DNA from: Thalassoglobus polymorphus
GTDB taxonomy: Bacteria; Planctomycetota; Planctomycetia; Planctomycetales; Planctomycetaceae
Length of the DNA: 64,000 nt
Direction of reading: 5' to 3'
Assembly (NCBI RefSeq): GCF_007744255.1
Contig: NZ_CP036267.1
Coordinates: 806,001 to 870,000 of the forward strand
The translations under genes were made by a program, and so were the position numbers. Every line of letters starts with the position of its first letter. Within the stretch, counting starts at the first letter, position 1. Under the pieces are notes generated by a model that worked only from the letters and a program-made list of their open reading frames with translations, was not told the origin of the DNA and made no database searches. Shown piece after piece: positions 53,954-63,723 of this stretch.

Positions 53954-54613
53954 ATGGCGCAGATGCGAAAAGTCTCACGTGGTGAAGTTCTGGATCTAGC
54001 AGAGAAACTTGCGGAGGATTACGGCGAGTCGCTGACGTTGACCGCATTTCGCCGCGAGACGGGGCTCTCTCAGCATGTCATCTTCGATCTGTTTGGAAAC
54101 TGGAAAAACTTGCGAACGGAAGTTGGCCTGACTCCCGAAGCTCCCCGGGCGAGAAATAAGATTTCCAAAAATCAGATATTGAAACTGATGACGGAACAGG
54201 TTGCTGAGCATGGTGAGAATCTGACCGAGGTTCAGTTTCTGCATGCGACAGGGCTCTCTGGTCGAATGATCATGGATCGGTTCGGGAGTTGGGGAGACCT
54301 GCGGGAGAGTGTGGGGCTCAGCCGCCGAGCCCGCTTGAAGACGCGTTATTCTGAACAGGATCTCTACGATGATCTGTATCGCGTTTATCGAATCTTTCGT
54401 GAGCGGCCAAATTACAATAAACATCGATACCGCGGCGGTCTGATTAGTCCCGGCACAATCTGTCACCGTTTCACATCTTGGGAATGGGCGTGCCTCAGGT
54501 TTCGTGACTACTTGAAATCTCACGACCTGTTCAACAGCAAAATGCCGCTTCCAGAACAGTTGGAGCAAGAGTTCCGCGAAAGAGAAGAAAAGAGATTAGC
54601 AGCGATGAGGTAA
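53954..54613 (+). CDS. HNH-repeat / homing-endonuclease-associated repeat protein
   Basis: 219 residues made of three similar 45-60-residue units: LTAFRRETGLSQHVIFDLFG followed by NWKNLRTEVGL; TEVQFLHATGLSGRMIMDRF followed by GSWGDLRESVGL; and a third, looser unit around GLISPGTICHRFTSWEWACL. The pattern (helix, G.S...I...FGSW..l....GL) is that of the PF18780 HNH-repeat, a helical putative DNA-binding unit found beside homing endonucleases. There is no nuclease domain here, so it is probably a DNA-binding protein. It diverges from the ZIP gene. Confidence 0.75.
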   Translation: MAQMRKVSRGEVLDLAEKLAEDYGESLTLTAFRRETGLSQHVIFDLFGNWKNLRTEVGLTPEAPRARNKISKNQILKLMTEQVAEHGENLTEVQFLHATGLSGRMIMDRFGSWGDLRESVGLSRRARLKTRYSEQDLYDDLYRVYRIFRERPNYNKHRYRGGLISPGTICHRFTSWEWACLRFRDYLKSHDLFNSKMPLPEQLEQEFREREEKRLAAMR

Positions 54614-54782
54614 AAGCTCTTTCAGCCTGGAGAGTGAAGTTCGAGCACAAACAGGGTGAAATTGTAGCCGCTGGATCTCTTGCTTTTGTTACAGAAGTGA
54701 CCCGTCATTGACAGTCGCAGACAAATCTCAATTCGAGTTTGAACAAAACAATTCCCCTTCCTGAGCAAACAACTTAGCCCCA

Positions 54783-54810
54783 GTTCATCGCCCCAACAGG
54801 GGCGATGAAC
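54783..54810 (+). terminator. 12-bp hairpin, probable terminator
   Basis: GTTCATCGCCCC pairs perfectly with GGGGCGATGAAC across an AACA loop, followed by TTCTTACTTT. It lies 170 bases after the HNH-repeat gene. The T run is broken, so termination may be partly factor-dependent. Confidence 0.7.
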
Positions 54811-54905
54811 TTCTTACTTTCGTTGAAGAACCTGCTCTTCGATGTTGTATGCCACTGCTGGCTCGTCCAGTAGTGAATGAGCGTCATCCGTCCCATCTAT
54901 CACGA

Positions 54906-55112
54906 TCATTTGCGGTGCAGTGATTCCGAAGGTGACTCACCAAAAAGTTGGCGATAGTCACGGCAGAATTGTCCCAGGTGATGGAATCCATTGGCATCAG
55001 CGATTTGCTTGACAAGCAGGTCTTCATCATCGGCTTCCCGTAGTTGACGTTTGACACGATCGAGCCGAAATGTCTTTAGAACTGATCCTGAAACTTGAAC
55101 TTGCACTCTCAA
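54906..55112 (-). pseudogene. AraC-family DNA-binding domain fragment
   Basis: Residues VKQIADANGFHHLGQFCRDY and RQLFGESPSESLHRK are the second helix-turn-helix of an AraC regulator (A...GF..LG.F.R.YR..FG.SP). Only about 50 residues of the family remain, with no ligand domain upstream; the 5' end runs into a dispersed repeat (55078-55157). A truncated gene. Confidence 0.75.
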
Positions 55113-55157
55113 ACGTTGAGAAAAGCGGCTATTCCAGAGGTTCTCGGACTGGGTTTA
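55078..55157. repeat. About 80-bp dispersed repeat (second copy at 58491-58571)
   Basis: AGAACTGATCCTGAAACTTG, TGAGAAAAG and TTCTCGGACTGGGTTTAG in this copy; the copy at 58491 differs at about 15 sites. One copy borders the AraC fragment, the other lies 110 bases before the intact AraC gene at 58682. Confidence 0.75.
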
Positions 55158-55193
55158 GAGAAATGCGTTCTTCACGGGCACACGGTAGAGCAT
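55157..55193 (-). repeat. Partial MITE-like family II element
   Basis: TTAGAGAAATGCGTTCTTCA then CGGGCACACGGTAGAGCA, the complement of TGCTCTACCGTGTGCCCG seen at 58079. Only one end of the element is present. Confidence 0.55.
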
Positions 55194-55217
55194 CCATGAG
55201 GAAGTTTCTGTCAAGTC

Positions 55218-55372
55218 GGGAGTGAGACGATTGCGTATGCGTTGCGAACGTTCGGGTTGAGCGGGACGGCATACGAATCGGCTCAGGCGGACACCATCCG
55301 TGCACAGTTCTTGAAAGTCGGAGATCAGATCAAGCTCAGTGTCCGCCGAATCTGGGTAAGACTCTCAGCTGA
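55218..55372 (+). pseudogene. IS1380-like transposase C-terminal fragment
   Basis: The frame reads AYALRTFGLSGTAYESAQAD, then TIRAQFLKVGDQIKLSVRRI and WVRLSAE. The order (LR.FGL.GT....AQ.DTIR..LLK.G..(I/V)..SVRR.W..LS) is the well-known end of IS1380-type transposases. The catalytic part is missing. It shows that a DDE insertion sequence once lay here, between the AraC fragment and glnB. Confidence 0.7.
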
Positions 55373-55405
55373 GAGAAGGAGTTCGTCGATGAGTTTCTCC
55401 CACTT

Positions 55406-55430
55406 CGCTCCCGGTGATTCACCGGGAGCG
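55406..55430 (-). terminator. Hairpin downstream of glnB
   Basis: CGCTCCCGGTG pairs with CACCGGGAGCG over an ATT loop, 15 bases after the glnB stop codon. No strong T run follows on the minus strand (AAGTGGGAG), so it may stabilise the 3' end rather than terminate. A similar motif occurs near 30225. Confidence 0.55.
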
Positions 55431-55444
55431 AGTGAGATAGACTT

Positions 55445-56181
<737 letters not shown>

Positions 56182-56199
56182 ATTTCTGCAACCTGCTAA

Positions 56200-56230
56200 G
56201 AAAGCTCGATTTGTGTCAGATCGAGCTTTC
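56200..56230 (-). terminator. Hairpin between amtB and the Fis-like gene
   Basis: GAAAGCTCGAT pairs with ATCGAGCTTTC over a nine-base loop. On the minus strand TTAGCAG follows with no long T run. It lies 19 bases before the start of the Fis-like gene, so it may attenuate or process the transcript and set the ratio of AmtB to P-II. Confidence 0.6.
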
Positions 56231-56294
56231 CAGGAACGGGATCAAAAGTCTTGATGTTGCACAGCCCCAGTCAGTAAAACCTTGAGACACCTTC

Positions 56295-57725
56295 CTACTG
56301 AATGCCGGAATAGGCGACCATGCCGTGCTCTGAGATATCCAGTCCAATGTGCTCTTCTTCCTCGGAGGCTCTGAGTCCGACGGTCATCTTAATGACTGTG
56401 AAGATTGCGAAACTGACAGGGAATGCCCACAAGAATGCAGCGGCAACACCGAGTGCCTGAATTCCTAATTGGCTTCCACCGGCTGCACTGGAGAAGAGTC
56501 CAATTGCCAGAGTACCCCATGCTCCACAAACACCGTGAACAGAGACGGCTCCGACGGGATCGTCAATCTTCAGCTTGTCGAAGAAGAGTACCGAGAAGAC
56601 AACGAGTACTCCGCCAATTGTTCCAGTCAGGGTCGCCATCAAGGGTGACATGATGTCGCAACCAGCTGTGATGGAAACAAGGCCAGCGAGTGCTCCATTC
56701 AATGCGAAGGAAACGTCTGGCTTCTTGAATAAAATCCATGAGACAAACATCGCTGCGATCGCACCACCGGCAGCTGCCAGGTTGGTCGTGACTGCAATGT
56801 ATGCCATGCTTCCGCCAAGAGCAGTTGTACTTCCCGGGTTAAAGCCAAACCATCCTAACCACAGAATGAAGACACCCAGAGCTGCAAGCGGGATGTTGTG
56901 TCCTGGGATCGGTGTGACTTGTCCTTCTTTGTTGAACTTGCCTTTACGAGGGCCAATCACAATTGCACCTGCAAGAGCAGCCCAGCCACCGATTGAGTGA
57001 ACGACTGTCGAGCCAGCGAAATCAAGAAAACCCATTGCCTCTAACCAGCCTGCGCTGTCATCAGCACCAACCAGGCCGTTCCAGCACCAGCTCCCGAAGA
57101 TGGGATAAACGATGACTGTAATTGCAATGGAATATGCCAGGTAACCGATGTACTTTGTTCTCTCTGCAACCGCACCACTCACGATCGTTGCTGCAGTCGC
57201 AGCAAAGACTGTTTGGAAGATCAGGAACGACCAGGCGAATCCCTCTGAAGAGAAGTAGCCAGATTCTTTTGTCCCATCAAAGAAGAAGAAACTCGTTCCG
57301 ACATACCCACTTGAAACACCGAACATTAAGCCGAAGCCGACCGCCCAGAAGGCGAGTGACCCCACGGAGAAGTCCATGAGATTCTTCATGATGATGTTGC
57401 AGGCATTCTTGGACCGAGTGAATCCTGTTTCAACAAGCGTAAAACCCGCCTGCATAAAGAAGACCAGGAATGCTGCCAGACAAGTCCAAAGGATGTTTGC
57501 GTCTTCACGAAGCAACGCCAGGGTATCAGCGACTTCCTCTTCAGCAACTTCTTCTTCGACGACCGCTTCTGCGATCACTGCTTCATCTTCAATAACCTCC
57601 GCTTCCGTCTCGGTCTGAGCAGAGACACTGGAGTGAAATACTGCTCCTAGCAACATTGCCACCATAAACATTTTTAGAAAACGGAACGAACCGTTCTCCT
57701 CCATACGCATTTTTGCGCCGATCAT
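56295..57725 (-). CDS. amtB: Ammonium transporter
   Basis: 476 residues with signal peptide and an acidic, Glu/Ala-rich exported N-terminal stretch (TETEAEVIEDEAVIAEAVVE). Eleven membrane helices follow with Amt family landmarks: ANILWTCLAAFLVFFMQAGF, FVETGFTRSKNACNIIMKNL-like sequence, YPIFGSWCWN and DFAGSTVVHSIGGWAALAGA, with GWFGFNPGS; the twin-His pore includes H in STVVHS and VHGVCGAWG. It conducts NH3/NH4+ into the cell. GAGG lies 7 bases upstream of the ATG, and a sigma-54-like promoter lies about 95-115 bases upstream. First gene of the nitrogen operon. Confidence 0.95.
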   Translation of the reverse strand: MIGAKMRMEENGSFRFLKMFMVAMLLGAVFHSSVSAQTETEAEVIEDEAVIAEAVVEEEVAEEEVADTLALLREDANILWTCLAAFLVFFMQAGFTLVETGFTRSKNACNIIMKNLMDFSVGSLAFWAVGFGLMFGVSSGYVGTSFFFFDGTKESGYFSSEGFAWSFLIFQTVFAATAATIVSGAVAERTKYIGYLAYSIAITVIVYPIFGSWCWNGLVGADDSAGWLEAMGFLDFAGSTVVHSIGGWAALAGAIVIGPRKGKFNKEGQVTPIPGHNIPLAALGVFILWLGWFGFNPGSTTALGGSMAYIAVTTNLAAAGGAIAAMFVSWILFKKPDVSFALNGALAGLVSITAGCDIMSPLMATLTGTIGGVLVVFSVLFFDKLKIDDPVGAVSVHGVCGAWGTLAIGLFSSAAGGSQLGIQALGVAAAFLWAFPVSFAIFTVIKMTVGLRASEEEEHIGLDISEHGMVAYSGIQ

Positions 57726-57820
57726 CTGTGTGCCTCTTCGAAATGGCTATGAAAATTCCAGATTAACATGACTCTGAGCAAACAAAGTGGTCCACAAAAG
57801 GACCAACGATTGACTGAAAA

Positions 57821-57838
57821 GCAATCGCTGCGCCAAAA
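57821..57838 (-). promoter_or_regulatory. Sigma-54-type promoter for amtB
   Basis: On the minus strand TTTTGGCGCAGCGATTGC. It fits the sigma-54 consensus TTGGCAC-N5-TTGC(A/T) at all but one position, with the required GG-N10-GC spacing. It would start transcription about 12 bases further, giving an untranslated leader of roughly 85 bases that includes a small hairpin (GGTCC/GGACC at 57789-57804). Sigma-54 control is standard for ammonium transport genes. Confidence 0.75.
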
Positions 57839-57839
57839 G

Positions 57840-58681
57840 ATGATCGAGATACCGAAGTCTCATGTCATTTCTACAAAACCCAGTGAATACCGCACTCAAG
57901 ACTGGCCTGCGAATTCTGGAGAGAGCCCGGGAAGAGTCGGGGAAGAGATTGAATGATGCTCAAAATTAAGCAGATGTGACTAACCTGCAGGCACTATGTG
58001 CATGAAACATGCGCACCGAGGCCCTTGGGCATTCTCCCCAATTTCTGAACGAGTTGTTCTGTGTGACTAGAGTCGTTTGCTCTACCGTGTGCCCGTGAAG
58101 AGCAGCGGTTTCGCTGGTGATTTAACTAGCGAGACCGCATTCTTCGTAGGCAAACAATAGAGTAACCGGTAGAACAAGCAGCTCTCTAACCCGGTCGATG
58201 ATCGTCGAAGACTCTGATGACGAAACAACAAAGCGACCAAGAGATCAACTCTGGGCAGACAATTTAACCCCGCGTCATCGACCCGGCAGGGCACACGGAA
58301 GCAACTTGCTGAAGAAGCACAAGTCAGCAGTGGTGATATGCGCCCGGGGGGATTCATCTTGAAACCCAAGATCCCATAGCCACTAAATTCCCGGAAGAAC
58401 CCAAAAACTAAGCGAACAGCTCTGAATTTCATGTTTTTTGCACATTAATGCTTTGGTTCGCGAAACTTCCGAGTGTTCGTGGAGTTTAGTAGAACTGATC
58501 CTGAAACCTGAACTTGTGCTTTCAAGCACTGAGAAAAGTCATCATTCCACAAGTTTTCGGACTGGTTCTAGTCAGTCCGGTTGCATTGTTGAGTTCGCCA
58601 ATTTTCTCTGTTGAATTATGCCATCTTCAGCGTTGATATGCATATCAACGCAACTCGTCAAGAAAATTTTGATGACACGAA
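57840..58681. other. Intergenic region upstream of amtB and before the AraC gene
   Basis: About 840 bases without a gene. It includes a possible enhancer palindrome 160-190 bases upstream of the amtB promoter (GCATGAAACATGC at 58000-58012), a family II element at 58066-58132 (CTAGAGTCGTTTGCTCTACC, GTGTGCCCGTGAAGAGCAGC) and the 80-bp dispersed repeat at 58491-58571. Confidence 0.5.
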
Positions 58682-59527
58682 ATGCTCCATACGAATCGTG
58701 GCTCGCTGAATGAAATGCTGGAGAGCTTACGGGTCTGTTGGCGCAAGGCACAGTTCATTGACATCAACGAAAACTGGTGTGTAAGTCCAGAGCTTACTCC
58801 CTGCCTCGTTTGTTTAAACAGTTCGCACGCTCATTTCGAGATTGAGGAGTCTGACTCGACAGATCGGAATCTTGGCAACTATGTCATCGTCTTCAATTCG
58901 CAAGCGAAGTTTAAGATTGCCGGAATTCAAGATCAGGAAGTGCCAGCACTGATTGTTCAATTTGAACTGAAACACTTCTCCGAGTTGAACTCAAAGTTTT
59001 CGCTCCCCTCAATAATTCCTGCGACAGAAGTGTATGCGAAAGAGCTGCGTACAGAAGTTGTTGATACTTCCAGCTTGGTCGATGAATCTCAGATGTCTGA
59101 AGCGATCACAAACTTGCTGTTGAAGCTGGTCATCGTCGATTCGATTCGAACTGAAATCGTGTTGAGATTAACCGGCTCAGATATCGTGAGAGTGCAATAC
59201 GATTCTGATATCGAGCAAGCAATAAAGTTGATGCAAAACGCACTTTCTTTTCCATGGACTGTTGAGTCGCTTGCTGAACACATTCATGTCTCTCGATCTT
59301 ATTTTGCTAAAAAATTCAGAGATCAGACAGGAGTTGGTCCAATTCAGTATCTGCTGAATATTCGCATGCAGACAGCCAACGAGTTACTGAGAAAGGATCG
59401 CTTTCAAATTTATGAAATAGCAAAGCTAACTGGCTATTCATCTGCTTCCGCTTTCACAAATGCGTATCGAAGATGGTCCGGGATGACCCCCAAAGTCTAT
59501 CAGGATCAGAATGCTATTGATCGTTGA
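58682..59527 (+). CDS. AraC-family transcriptional regulator
   Basis: 281 residues. The N-terminal half has a cupin-like AraC ligand-binding profile (CWRKAQFIDINENWCVSPEL; PALIVQFELKHF). The C-terminal 95 residues carry two helix-turn-helix motifs (WTVESLAEHIHVSRSYFAKK, then IYEIAKLTGYSSASAFTNAY) followed by YRRWSGMTPKVYQ, as in AraC/XylS activators that respond to sugars or other small ligands. No signal peptide. It is transcribed in the same direction as the surface beta-helix gene 240 bases downstream and may regulate it. Confidence 0.9.
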   Translation: MLHTNRGSLNEMLESLRVCWRKAQFIDINENWCVSPELTPCLVCLNSSHAHFEIEESDSTDRNLGNYVIVFNSQAKFKIAGIQDQEVPALIVQFELKHFSELNSKFSLPSIIPATEVYAKELRTEVVDTSSLVDESQMSEAITNLLLKLVIVDSIRTEIVLRLTGSDIVRVQYDSDIEQAIKLMQNALSFPWTVESLAEHIHVSRSYFAKKFRDQTGVGPIQYLLNIRMQTANELLRKDRFQIYEIAKLTGYSSASAFTNAYRRWSGMTPKVYQDQNAIDR

Positions 59528-59735
59528 TTGAGCTTTCCCTCAGAGCCGAACATATTCATTCACTGACATGTGATTAAGCGAAGTTATCGACATGTTTTGA
59601 TGTCACGCTTCTGCAAAATCCGCCGCATTCTCTGGTGAGATGTCTCAGACGTCTAAAAGTATATCGAATCCGTCCAACTTGGATAAAATCAGATTGCGGA
59701 AATTGGAACGATTGCATTATTCAAATGCCTCACTT

Positions 59736-59744
59736 CCCCCCCCC
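59736..59744 (+). repeat. C9 homopolymer 25 bases before a surface protein start
   Basis: Nine consecutive C. It lies in the 5' leader of the beta-helix gene, between an upstream in-frame ATG (59725) and the chosen ATG (59770). A change of one C would put the upstream ATG out of frame. Confidence 0.9.
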
Positions 59745-59769
59745 GTTTCAATTTCCAGGAAACAAAATT

Positions 59770-62673
59770 ATGTGCGTCTCTGCAATTCAGCGTCGAGCAC
59801 GTATCTCCCAATACAATTTTCTTATTCACTGCGGACTCATCCTGTTGAGTTTTCATTCAATAGGAAAATGTGAAGATAACATTGGGCTCGACGGACAGGT
59901 TGGTCACATCGCGTTTCCAACATTTGGCCGAGAAGAAAGTATCACGCATCTTGAATTGATGCCATTTTCGACCGGAGATTACCACGCTCTCTTTGGAGAC
60001 ATGCGGGCATTTGTTACGAATGATGCGAACTTCGGAGTCAACCTTGGAGCTGGAGCCCGATTCATCGAACCAGCTGGCCTGGCAATGTTCGGGATCAGCG
60101 GTTGGTATGATGGCGATCAATCCACAGGTGAACTCTTTCATCAACTTGGATTGAATCTTGAAGCACGCACTGAATTCGGAGGACTCACCGCGAATGTGTA
60201 TTGGCCGATTGGAAACAGTGCTCAAGAGCTGAGTAAAACGATCTCCAATCAGAGATTTGAAGGCAACGAAATCTTGTTCGACTTAAAGAACCTCTACGGT
60301 GATTCTATGAGTGGAACAGACATACTGGCTTCAGTTTACATTCCTGGAAAGTTTGCAGAAGACCACAACCTTGAGTTCAGCGCTGGCGGATACTTTTTTC
60401 AAGGGGACAATGCAGAAGACATCACAGGATGGAAAATGGCACTGAACGGTCTGGTTACGGAGAGTGTCGCCGGAGAATTGTCTTTCACCAACGATGACAC
60501 TTTCGGAGCGAACACTTCTCTTGGAATCGCTTGGAGATTTGGAGCAGAAGCGACACCTGGCCGCTCTTTGAAAAAACAACTGAGGCGTTATGTCGATCGA
60601 AATTACAACGTCATCGTCAGCACGCGGTCTGAAATGGAAACTGGAGTGACAGCGATCAACCCAGCAACCGGTCTGGCATATGAAGTCCAGCATGTTTCGA
60701 ATACGTCCATCGCTTCTGACGGGTCAGTCAACGACCCATGGCAATCTATTTCGGACGCGCAAGCTGCAGGTGGAGACATCATCTTCGTTCATAGTGGTAC
60801 TTCACTCACCGAAAGTGTGACACTCTCCGACGGGCAAATACTGATCGGCGAAGGGGCGAGCTACTCCATCGCAACCGAGGGATATGGCACTATCAGCCTT
60901 CCACGTGCAACTGTGGGAACTGATCTCCCGACGATCATCAATTCCCCAGGCGACACATTCACGATGGCAAGCGGTTCAACACTTGCAGGTTTCAATATCT
61001 CATCAGCAAATGGAAATGCCATTGTGGCTGATGGTATCGACGACTTCCATATCAGCGATATTATTATTGACGGAACAACGGGTGACGGGATCTACGTCAA
61101 TGGTTCAACTGCTGGTGAGATCAGTAGAGTCTCAATCCTGAATGCTGGAGGAAACGGCCTTCATATTGTCGACATCGATGACATTCTAAATCTTGAAGAT
61201 ATTGAAGTTGAAAACGTTGCAGACAATGGAGTCCTCGTTCATGGTGGCCTTGGTGAGATCAACTTCAAAGGTGATCTCATCATCAAAAATGCGGGTGTTG
61301 CAGGCTTTGCCGTAGAAGACCTGATGACCATCGTGAATATCGTTGATGATATAGAAGAAGAGACCAAAGGAATGGTGTCGGTTGAGCAGTTGGACATCAG
61401 CGATTCAGATGGCGCAGTTGGCTTGTTCGTAAACAATAGTGACGGCTCCGTCATCGTTGAAGAATTCAACGCTGAGATATTAAATGGAACGGCACTTCTG
61501 ATTGAAGATTCTTCGACTGTCCATGTGAACGATGGCGTAATCTCGTCGACAAATGCTCCCGTCATTGATGCCTCCAACAGTGATCTCGAAATCTATCTGA
61601 CTTCGCTCTCGGCAGATGGTGGAGATCGGGGTATCCGGATCAGCAATTCAACAGGAGATCTGTTTGTCTATGGAGAAGGCGACTTCGGGACTGGTGGAAC
61701 GATTCAGAATGTTGAAGTTGGATTTGAGCTAGACGGTTTCGAAAGTGCAGGCTTACAGGCAATCGACTTTACTGATAACGAAAATGTGGGAATCGTAAAC
61801 GACGTTGAAACTCTTGCTCTCTGGTATCTGAAGATCACAGGGACCACCGAGCAGATCCTGAATGCAACAAATGTTGAAGCACTTGAGATCTCAGGCTCAG
61901 AGATTACTGAGAATGACCTCAGTTCAGAAAAAGCAATTGAATTAAAAATTGAAGAAGAAGGTGCTTACGTTGCAAGGTTCATGCAGAACATTGTCAGCGA
62001 TACACCAGGAACCATATTTACTGTGAGTAACGAATCCGCAGCCCCAGGATCGCTTAGTTACAATTTCTCCTCGAACAATATCGCACTAAGCGAGTCACAA
62101 GCAGTTGCGACCGTTGTTGACTGGCACGGATCGTTGCAGGCAACGATTGCAGGCAACCTGATTACCGGAGAGGATTCCTCGCAAATCGGTTTTGAAGTCA
62201 TCGCCAATGAGTCAACAGACCTTGCACAAGTGACTTTCACACAGAACCAGCTTGCACTGGATGGAGCAAATTCAACAGGAATCAGTTACTACTCAGATGC
62301 ACCATCTGTTCTGAGTGTGACCTCCAACATAATTGAATTGGGGGGACAGAATGGAACCGGCATTCAAGCAACATTGGCTAAAGAGGCGAGCGCATTAATT
62401 TCGTTCAACCAAATTTTCGATGACGCTGGAGGAGCCACTGCAATTCTCTTTCCCTCTGTTGCCGATGGATCTCAGCTAACGATCGAATCCAATCAAATCG
62501 ATCTCTCTCAATTCAACGCATTCGTTGATCGTGGAATTGTCCTCTCGGCAATTTCCGGCGACGATCCAAATGTTCTGATCAACTCAACACAGACCAATAC
62601 AATCCTTGGAGCTTCTACAGCATTCTTCCTTCCGGCAAGTGGCTGGACGGGACAACTGCTTGTTACTGAATAA
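59770..62673 (+). CDS. Large exported protein: inverse-autotransporter-like barrel plus right-handed beta-helix
   Basis: 967 residues from ATG 59770 (AGGAAAC upstream), which begins a signal peptide (YNFLIHCGLILLSFHS, then IGKC). An aromatic and Gly-rich region follows with the periodicity of an outer-membrane beta-barrel (FGVNLGAGARFIEPAGLAMF, LAGELSF-like strands, SLGIAWRFG, about 45-300). From about 310 a right-handed beta-helix starts (SDAQAAGGDIIFVHSGTSL, DFHISDIIIDGTTGDGIYVN, repeats with N.I.......G). This order (barrel first, passenger after) is that of inverse autotransporters such as intimin. It would be displayed on the cell surface, perhaps for adhesion or polysaccharide binding. 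A C9 tract lies just before the start. Confidence 0.75.
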   Translation: MCVSAIQRRARISQYNFLIHCGLILLSFHSIGKCEDNIGLDGQVGHIAFPTFGREESITHLELMPFSTGDYHALFGDMRAFVTNDANFGVNLGAGARFIEPAGLAMFGISGWYDGDQSTGELFHQLGLNLEARTEFGGLTANVYWPIGNSAQELSKTISNQRFEGNEILFDLKNLYGDSMSGTDILASVYIPGKFAEDHNLEFSAGGYFFQGDNAEDITGWKMALNGLVTESVAGELSFTNDDTFGANTSLGIAWRFGAEATPGRSLKKQLRRYVDRNYNVIVSTRSEMETGVTAINPATGLAYEVQHVSNTSIASDGSVNDPWQSISDAQAAGGDIIFVHSGTSLTESVTLSDGQILIGEGASYSIATEGYGTISLPRATVGTDLPTIINSPGDTFTMASGSTLAGFNISSANGNAIVADGIDDFHISDIIIDGTTGDGIYVNGSTAGEISRVSILNAGGNGLHIVDIDDILNLEDIEVENVADNGVLVHGGLGEINFKGDLIIKNAGVAGFAVEDLMTIVNIVDDIEEETKGMVSVEQLDISDSDGAVGLFVNNSDGSVIVEEFNAEILNGTALLIEDSSTVHVNDGVISSTNAPVIDASNSDLEIYLTSLSADGGDRGIRISNSTGDLFVYGEGDFGTGGTIQNVEVGFELDGFESAGLQAIDFTDNENVGIVNDVETLALWYLKITGTTEQILNATNVEALEISGSEITENDLSSEKAIELKIEEEGAYVARFMQNIVSDTPGTIFTVSNESAAPGSLSYNFSSNNIALSESQAVATVVDWHGSLQATIAGNLITGEDSSQIGFEVIANESTDLAQVTFTQNQLALDGANSTGISYYSDAPSVLSVTSNIIELGGQNGTGIQATLAKEASALISFNQIFDDAGGATAILFPSVADGSQLTIESNQIDLSQFNAFVDRGIVLSAISGDDPNVLINSTQTNTILGASTAFFLPASGWTGQLLVTE

Positions 62674-62687
62674 CACATCTCTCACGG

Positions 62688-63312
62688 GACGGATGGCACG
62701 CTCAGACTGTAGCGTAGCGTAAGGATGGGCGTGGCGAATCTCGTGTAGACTCTCATTCTTCCATGGTTGGTAATGTTCTGTCCATTTGCAGCGGGACGTC
62801 TTCTTCTCCTGCGACGGATGGCACGCTCAGACTGTAGCGTAGCGTAAGGATGGGCGTGGCGAATCTCGTGTAGACTCTCATTCTTCCATGGTTGGTAATG
62901 TTCTGTCCATTTGCAGCGGGACGTCTTCTTCTCCTGCGACGGATGGCACGCTCAGACTGCAGCGAAGCGCAAGGATGGGCGTGGCAAATTCCGTGCAGAC
63001 TCTCATTCTTCCATGATTGGTAATGTTCTATCCATTTGCAGCGGGACGTCTTCTTCTCCTGCGACGGGTGACACGCTCAGACTGGAGCGAAGCGCAAGGA
63101 TGGGCGTGGCGAATCTCGTGTAGACTCTCATTCTTCCATGGTTGGTAATGTTCTGTCCATTTGCAGCGGGACGTCTTCTTCTCCTGCGACGGGTGACACG
63201 CTCAGACTGGAGCGAAGCGCAAGGATGGGCGTGTCGAATTCCGTGTAGACTCTCATTCTTCCATGATTGGTAATGTTCTATCCATTTGCAGTGGGACGTC
63301 TTCTTCTCCTGC
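62688..63312 (+). repeat. Five-copy 125-bp tandem array of family I units
   Basis: Units start at 62688, 62813, 62938, 63063 and 63188, a constant period of 125 bp with few mismatches. Each unit has GAC(G)GGTG(A/G)CACGCTCAGACTG, the TAAGGATGGGCGTG arm and the 70-bp transposase-tail sequence ending CTTCTTCTCCTGC. The array begins 15 bases after the stop of the beta-helix gene. Confidence 0.97.
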
Positions 63313-63660
63313 ATACCAGCGAGCCCTCGACCATTCCCAATCAACAGCTGTCTCAGCTGGTCCAAATCGCTGTTCAAATTTTCTCCCCCTGCGCCTCTGA
63401 TAAGGGGGCAAATTCAAACAATCCGAGTAAGCCATTATGGTACCCCGCTGATCGTATCGCCGACGCTGCTTGCGAAAGGACGTCTTGTCGTTATTTGAGT
63501 CGTGAACTCTCATTTGATTCGAGATCTTGTCGATGATTGAGTCTCTACTTCGTACTCGCCACGCCCATCCTTTCGCTTCGCTGCAGTCTGGGCGTGCCAC
63601 CCAATCCAACCGAACAAGTCGGCCGGGCCACCCTGCCGTTCTGGGTCGTGCCACCCGGCC
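63313..63660 (+). repeat. Extension of family I repeat
   Basis: Same 250-bp sequence as 37860-38100 (CTGGTCCAAATCGCTGTTCA onward), then REP variants (CGCCACGCCCATCCTTTCGC, TGCAGTCTGGGCGTGCCACC) and a GC-rich end (CCAACCGAACAAGTCGGCCG). No gene. Confidence 0.8.
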
Positions 63661-63723
63661 GGGCCACCCTGCCGCCAGCCAAACGAGCAAGACTGTCTGT
63701 GAATGTGTCGGCGATGAGGAAAT

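Noticed and set aside
62688-63312. 125-bp array as CRISPR or an origin iteron set
   Set aside because: No spacers, and the unit matches dispersed REP-tail repeats elsewhere in the window; no replication gene or DnaA-box cluster nearby.
63003-63690. Long minus-strand frames through the repeat array as real proteins
   Set aside because: They consist of repeated REP and tail sequence read through; only the short RAYT-like tail is meaningful.
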